This document shows positions 60,691 through 64,000 of a stretch of 64,000 bases of DNA, piece after piece (position 1 is the stretch's first letter; each line of letters starts with the position of its first letter). The stretch is from Acidobacteriaceae bacterium (GTDB taxonomy: Bacteria > Acidobacteriota > Terriglobia > Terriglobales > Acidobacteriaceae), in contig PLBE01000053.1 of NCBI GenBank assembly GCA_003134435.1, positions 36,672-100,671 of the forward strand, written 5' to 3'. Under the pieces are notes generated by a model. The model made no database searches. It was not told the DNA's origin and saw nothing but the letters and a program-made list of their open reading frames with translations. A program made the position numbers and the translations under genes.

Positions 60691-61971
60691 TCAACTCACA
60701 ATTTCCCGCAGCGCCTCGAGCAGTCGTTCCACTTCTTTCATCGTGTTGTAATGCACCAGTCCGATGCGCAGGAAGCCTCCCATGCGCTCAACGCCTAACT
60801 GCTCGGTAAGGTTGAGCGCATAGTAGTTGCCGTCCCAGGTGAAAAATCCGCGCTCGCCGAGCTTGGTTGCCAGTTCCAGCGGTGGGTGGCCGGCGGTGCG
60901 GACGGCGAACGTGGCACAGCGATGTTCGAAGCGGCGCGGGTCGCTGATCCCGTAGAGCTTCAATCCCGGAATTGCCAGTAAGCCTGCGATCATCTTCTCC
61001 ATCAGGTTGCGCTCGTGCCGGTGAATCGCTTCGTGAGCGGCCAGGATGGTGGCGCGTGGGGTTTTGGCCGCGGGTTGCGCGCGCTGGCCCAACTCTTGCC
61101 AATAGTCGACGCAGGCTTTGATTCCGGCAATGCATTCGTGGTTCAACGTTCCCCACTCCCAGCGGTTCGGAACGCTGTTGCTGCTGGGCCGGACTTTATA
61201 GGGGTGCAACTGCTTCAAGTGCTCACGCTTGCCGTAGAGAACGCCCATGTGGGGACCGAAGAATTTGTAGGTTGAGGAAACCAGAAAATCGCAGTCGAGG
61301 GCGCGCACGTCAATGGGCCCGTGGGGAGCGTAGTGAACGGCATCGATGTAACTGAGCGCTCCGGCTTGCCGCGCCAGGCGCACGACTTCGGCGACGTTGT
61401 TGATCGTTCCTACAGCGTTCGAGGCATAGCCGACTGCGACCAGTCGCGTGCGAGCGCCAATCTTCCGCGCCAGATCCTGCATGTCGAGCGTGCAATCGTT
61501 TTCGTTGAGCTTCACGGTGCGGATCGTGACGCCTTTTTCTTCCAGCGCCTTCCACGGGGAGAAGTTCGCGTCGTGATCGAGCAGCGTGAGCACGATTTCG
61601 TCGCCGGGACCGAATTCGCGTCCAAGGGCGCGGCTCAAGGCGAAAGTCAGCGTGGTCATGTTCGGGCCGAAGACGATCTCGTCGGCATCGCAATTGAGAA
61701 AGTCGGCCATCGCCGACCGCGCTTCCGCGATCATGCCGTCGGTGTTGCGACTGGTGAGGTAGGCGCCGCCCGTGTTGGCGTTGTTGCGCGCCAGATAATC
61801 CGCGATGGCGTCAATCACGCGCTGCGGCACCTGCGTGCCACCGGGGCCATCCAGAAAGACCGCGGGACGGCCATCGACGGACTGTGCGAGTGCCGGGAAC
61901 TGGGCGCGGACCCAATCCAGGTCGAGCGCGGTGGAGGGCGTTGGCGCAGCGGTTCGTTCCGCGATGGGCAT
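60691..61971 (-). CDS. Class V aminotransferase, cysteine desulfurase-like
   Basis: The roughly 426-residue protein belongs to the PLP-dependent class V family: AVFLDGPGGTQVPQRVIDAI, MTTLTFALSRALGREFGPGD, LLDHDANFSPWKALEEKGVT, YIDAVHYAPHGPIDVRALDC and the PLP Lys in LVSSTYKFFGPHMGVLYGK. No catalytic Cys in the loop typical for IscS/SufS could be assigned, so true desulfurase activity is unproven. ATG 61971 is chosen because TAGAAT lies 7 nt upstream; ATG 61980 is in frame. It is convergent with rpiA. Confidence 0.88.
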   Translation of the reverse strand: MPIAERTAAPTPSTALDLDWVRAQFPALAQSVDGRPAVFLDGPGGTQVPQRVIDAIADYLARNNANTGGAYLTSRNTDGMIAEARSAMADFLNCDADEIVFGPNMTTLTFALSRALGREFGPGDEIVLTLLDHDANFSPWKALEEKGVTIRTVKLNENDCTLDMQDLARKIGARTRLVAVGYASNAVGTINNVAEVVRLARQAGALSYIDAVHYAPHGPIDVRALDCDFLVSSTYKFFGPHMGVLYGKREHLKQLHPYKVRPSSNSVPNRWEWGTLNHECIAGIKACVDYWQELGQRAQPAAKTPRATILAAHEAIHRHERNLMEKMIAGLLAIPGLKLYGISDPRRFEHRCATFAVRTAGHPPLELATKLGERGFFTWDGNYYALNLTEQLGVERMGGFLRIGLVHYNTMKEVERLLEALREIVS

Positions 61972-61978
61972 AGCGAAC

Positions 61979-61984
61979 ATTCTA
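61979..61984 (-). promoter_or_regulatory. TAGAAT box 7 nt before the class V aminotransferase start
   Basis: On the minus strand TAGAAT, GTTCGCT and ATG (61971) follow. It fits the leaderless pattern seen before lpxB, rfbD, phoB and the flavin reductase gene. Confidence 0.4.
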
Positions 61985-62186
61985 ATCCGGATTGCAAGAA
62001 TCTTTACCGGGGAGGGCAGAGACGACCACAGGGGAAGGCCCCTGCTCGATGGATGCCTAGGCAAGCCTTTGCAACACGGGCAGGTCCTGTTCTACCGGGC
62101 TGCGGAGGGAAGATCTTTTTTACGCCGCGTTTCCTTAAATCACCATCTAACGGTAAAATGGGGCTAAGCAGCGACTTGGGGATTTC

Positions 62187-62492
62187 ATGTTGAGGGTCTT
62201 GGGAAATCGGGGCGGATTTGTCAGAGCTGTGTGCCTGCTCTCGATCGCCCTGGTGTGCGTCATGGGGACGTTGCAGGCGACGCACTCCCATCCTGAGAAC
62301 TCGACCACATCCCATCACACGTGCACGATTTGCGCGACCGCCCATGCGGGAGTCAAAACGCAAACGGTCGTATCCGCGCCAGTATTGGCTACGGCCGCGC
62401 TGGCGATTCCGGTTGCAGAAATTACTCTGATTTTCCGTCCCGCCGCTACCCAGTTTATCCGTCCTCCACCACAGACTTCTCCGTCGTTCTGA
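62187..62492 (+). CDS. Small His/Cys-motif secreted protein (DUF2946-like)
   Basis: The 101-residue protein has an N-terminal hydrophobic signal (AVCLLSIALVCVMGTLQATH) and the motif HSHPENSTTSHHTCTICATA, then HAGVKT, with several His and a C-x2-C pair, as in DUF2946-type proteins thought to bind copper or another metal outside the membrane. A second hydrophobic segment follows (VLATAALAIPVAEITLIF). It is 95 bp upstream of a TonB-dependent receptor, which suggests metal or metal-complex uptake, but this is inference. Confidence 0.65.
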   Translation: MLRVLGNRGGFVRAVCLLSIALVCVMGTLQATHSHPENSTTSHHTCTICATAHAGVKTQTVVSAPVLATAALAIPVAEITLIFRPAATQFIRPPPQTSPSF

Positions 62493-62587
62493 TCTCAAGC
62501 CAATTCAGCAGGCATCTCACGAGACCGCGATACTCGATCGGGTTTTTGCGATCGAATTCGCTCTAGAACTTTTCATTTGGAGGAGTC

Positions 62588-64000
62588 ATGTATTTGTTTA
62601 ATCGGAGTTGGGAGGCCGCAGCCATGGCGGCGGTGGCTTTCGCATTAAGCCTTGGGTCGGCGAAGGCGCAGTCAAGCGCCAGTTCGGGCACGATCAACGG
62701 CAGCGTGCTTGATCCTTCGGGCGCAGTGGTGGCAAAGGCTAGCGTTGAGATTCACAACGCGGTTAGCGGTTACGACCGGACAACGACCACCGACGGCAAG
62801 GGTAATTTCATCTTCTCGAATGTGCCTTTCAATCCGTATCACCTCACGGTGACGGCCACGGGGTTCGCTGCATATATGCAGGACCTAGAGATTCGTTCGG
62901 TGGTTCCCGAGACGGTTCAAATCAATCTTCAAGTTTCTGTTTCTTCGACCACGGTCTCGGTCGAGGCGGCGGGGGACCTGGTGGAGAACGATCCTACCTT
63001 TCATTCCGACATCGACAAGGAACTGTTCGACAAAGTTCCATTAGGGAGCGCGTCCTCATCCATGAGTTCGCTGGTGGGCGCCGAAACGCCGGGGATTGCT
63101 TCCGACTCCAACGGGCAACTCCACGGGCTCGGCGATCATGCCGAGAATTCATTCAACATCGACGACCAGCCCGATACGGACCAGCATAGTAAGACGTTTT
63201 CGAACCAGATTTCGGTCGATTCCATTCAATCCATGGAGGTCATTTCGGGCGCGCCGCCCGCTGAATATGGCGGTAAGACGAGCGTCGTGATTGTCGCGAC
63301 GACGCGCTCCGGTCAGGGAGTAACTACGCCCCACGGCAGTGTCAGTGCTTCCTACGGATCGTTCGGGTCATCGACTGGGGCTGCCGATGTCGCCTATGGC
63401 GGCAAGAACTGGGGGAACTTCATTTCCGTGGGCGGTTTGAATACCGGCCGTTTTCTGGACGCGCCGGAGTTCGCGGTGATGCACGACCGAGGGAACGAAC
63501 AGAACCTGTTCGACCGGGTTGATTTCCAACTCTCGGGCGCGGACTCAATTCATCTGAACTTCAGCTACAGCCGGAGCTGGTTCCAGACGCCGAATTCGCT
63601 GGACGCGCAAAACGCGGCTGCCTGGAATGGCTTGGATGGCATCCTTCCGGCGGCGGAAAATTATGGCGGTGTGGCTCCCAACGGAGAGACTGTGGGAGCG
63701 ACCGATCAACGTTCCAAGATCGGGACTTTTAACATCGCCCCGTCGTGGACTCATCTGGCGAGTACCAACGCGGTGTTTACCCTGGGAGCGTTCGTGCGCC
63801 GGGATGATTACAACTATTACCCAAGCAACGACCCGTTCGCGGATCTTGGACCACCGAGTCTGCAGCGGCAGTCGGTGGGACAGAACCGGATTCTTACGAA
63901 CACCGGGATTCGGTCCGACATCTCGTACGTAAAGGGGATGAATAACATCAAGGCTGGAGCCACGTACGAACAGACTTTTCTCAACGAAAACGATGCGATC
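62588..64000 (+). CDS. TonB-dependent receptor with N-terminal carboxypeptidase-regulatory-like domain (runs off the window)
   Basis: From ATG 62588, with GGAGGAG about 3-9 nt upstream, 471 codons are open to the window end. A signal segment (MAAVAFALSLGSAKAQ) is followed by a CarboxypepD_reg-like beta domain (SGTINGSVLDPSGAVVAKAS, about residues 35-115) and the plug domain, with ENSFNIDDQPDTDQHSKTFS and ISVDSIQSMEVISGAPPAEY, then VVIVATTRSGQG. This Oar-like layout is characteristic of acidobacterial outer-membrane receptors, which often number dozens per genome. The beta-barrel is incomplete here. The ligand is unknown. Confidence 0.9.
   Translation, partial: MYLFNRSWEAAAMAAVAFALSLGSAKAQSSASSGTINGSVLDPSGAVVAKASVEIHNAVSGYDRTTTTDGKGNFIFSNVPFNPYHLTVTATGFAAYMQDLEIRSVVPETVQINLQVSVSSTTVSVEAAGDLVENDPTFHSDIDKELFDKVPLGSASSSMSSLVGAETPGIASDSNGQLHGLGDHAENSFNIDDQPDTDQHSKTFSNQISVDSIQSMEVISGAPPAEYGGKTSVVIVATTRSGQGVTTPHGSVSASYGSFGSSTGAADVAYGGKNWGNFISVGGLNTGRFLDAPEFAVMHDRGNEQNLFDRVDFQLSGADSIHLNFSYSRSWFQTPNSLDAQNAAAWNGLDGILPAAENYGGVAPNGETVGATDQRSKIGTFNIAPSWTHLASTNAVFTLGAFVRRDDYNYYPSNDPFADLGPPSLQRQSVGQNRILTNTGIRSDISYVKGMNNIKAGATYEQTFLNENDAI

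Noticed and set aside
1-64000. CRISPR arrays, tRNA, rRNA, transposons or phage genes
   Set aside because: No regular spacer-repeat structure, no tRNA T-loop pattern in cloverleaf context and no transposase or integrase motif were found by eye.

Overview
The window looks like chromosomal DNA of an acidobacterium of the Terriglobia (Koribacter/Sulfotelmatobacter-like) type. This is an inference from several traits: roughly 60% GC, a TonB-dependent receptor with an N-terminal carboxypeptidase-regulatory-like domain, a giant BNR/sortilin-like secreted protein, many secreted TPR and TonB_C proteins, and short GC-rich palindromic repeats between genes. No rRNA, tRNA, CRISPR array, transposase or phage gene was seen.

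Layout. 1-4.8 kb (minus strand): 5' part of rnc, two secreted TPR proteins, and an anti-sigma factor/ECF sigma pair. 5.2-8.3 kb: an MsbA-type ABC exporter and lpxB. 8.4-14.7 kb: an amino-acid permease, a secreted cupin, the chaperone block dnaK - small ORF - dnaJ, and a small zinc-ribbon gene. 14.8-24.9 kb: an orphan BrnA-like antitoxin, a parS-like palindrome, a methyltransferase, a peroxiredoxin-like protein, a secreted NlpC/CHAP-like protein, ffh, a flavin reductase, an HDAC-like deacetylase, polA and a PilZ-TonB_C protein. 24.9-39.4 kb (all minus): an exopolysaccharide locus with rfbC, rfbA and rfbB, a short lower-GC island with two secreted proteins, two GT4 proteins (one a tandem fusion), a Wzy/WaaL-like ligase, a WbaP-like initiating transferase, a degenerate CpsD-like partner, Wzz/GumC and Wza. 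The genes overlap by 4 bp repeatedly, so they are probably one operon. 39.7-41.9 kb (plus): a LuxR regulator with a degenerate receiver, a small membrane protein, and rfbD, which completes dTDP-rhamnose synthesis. 42.4-64 kb: the BNR protein, cca, tsaD, phoB-phoR, prolyl oligopeptidase, phoU, a GAF/zinc-ribbon/membrane protein, sucA, an agmatinase-like enzyme, rpiA, a class-V aminotransferase and the start of a TonB-dependent receptor.

How the parts fit. The rfb genes make dTDP-L-rhamnose. WbaP starts the lipid-linked unit, the GT4 enzymes extend it, Wzy polymerises it, and Wzz/Wza control length and export. No Wzx flippase is visible in the locus. phoB/phoR/phoU form a phosphate-sensing set. 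dnaK/dnaJ, ffh, polA, tsaD and cca are housekeeping.

The most unusual signals are not genes. (i) A family of short hairpins with 8-bp stems and 4-nt loops sits at the 3' ends of at least four genes, with compensatory base changes between copies; one copy is translated as the tail of the ABC exporter. (ii) Several conserved enzymes (LpxB, HDAC-like, Cca, flavin reductase, RfbD) carry in-frame inserts that look repeat-derived, resembling the palindromic elements inserted in Rickettsia genes. (iii) A TACAAT box lies exactly 6 nt upstream of several start codons, suggesting leaderless mRNAs. (iv) There is a parS-like 14-bp perfect palindrome. All are read by eye and need genome-wide searches.
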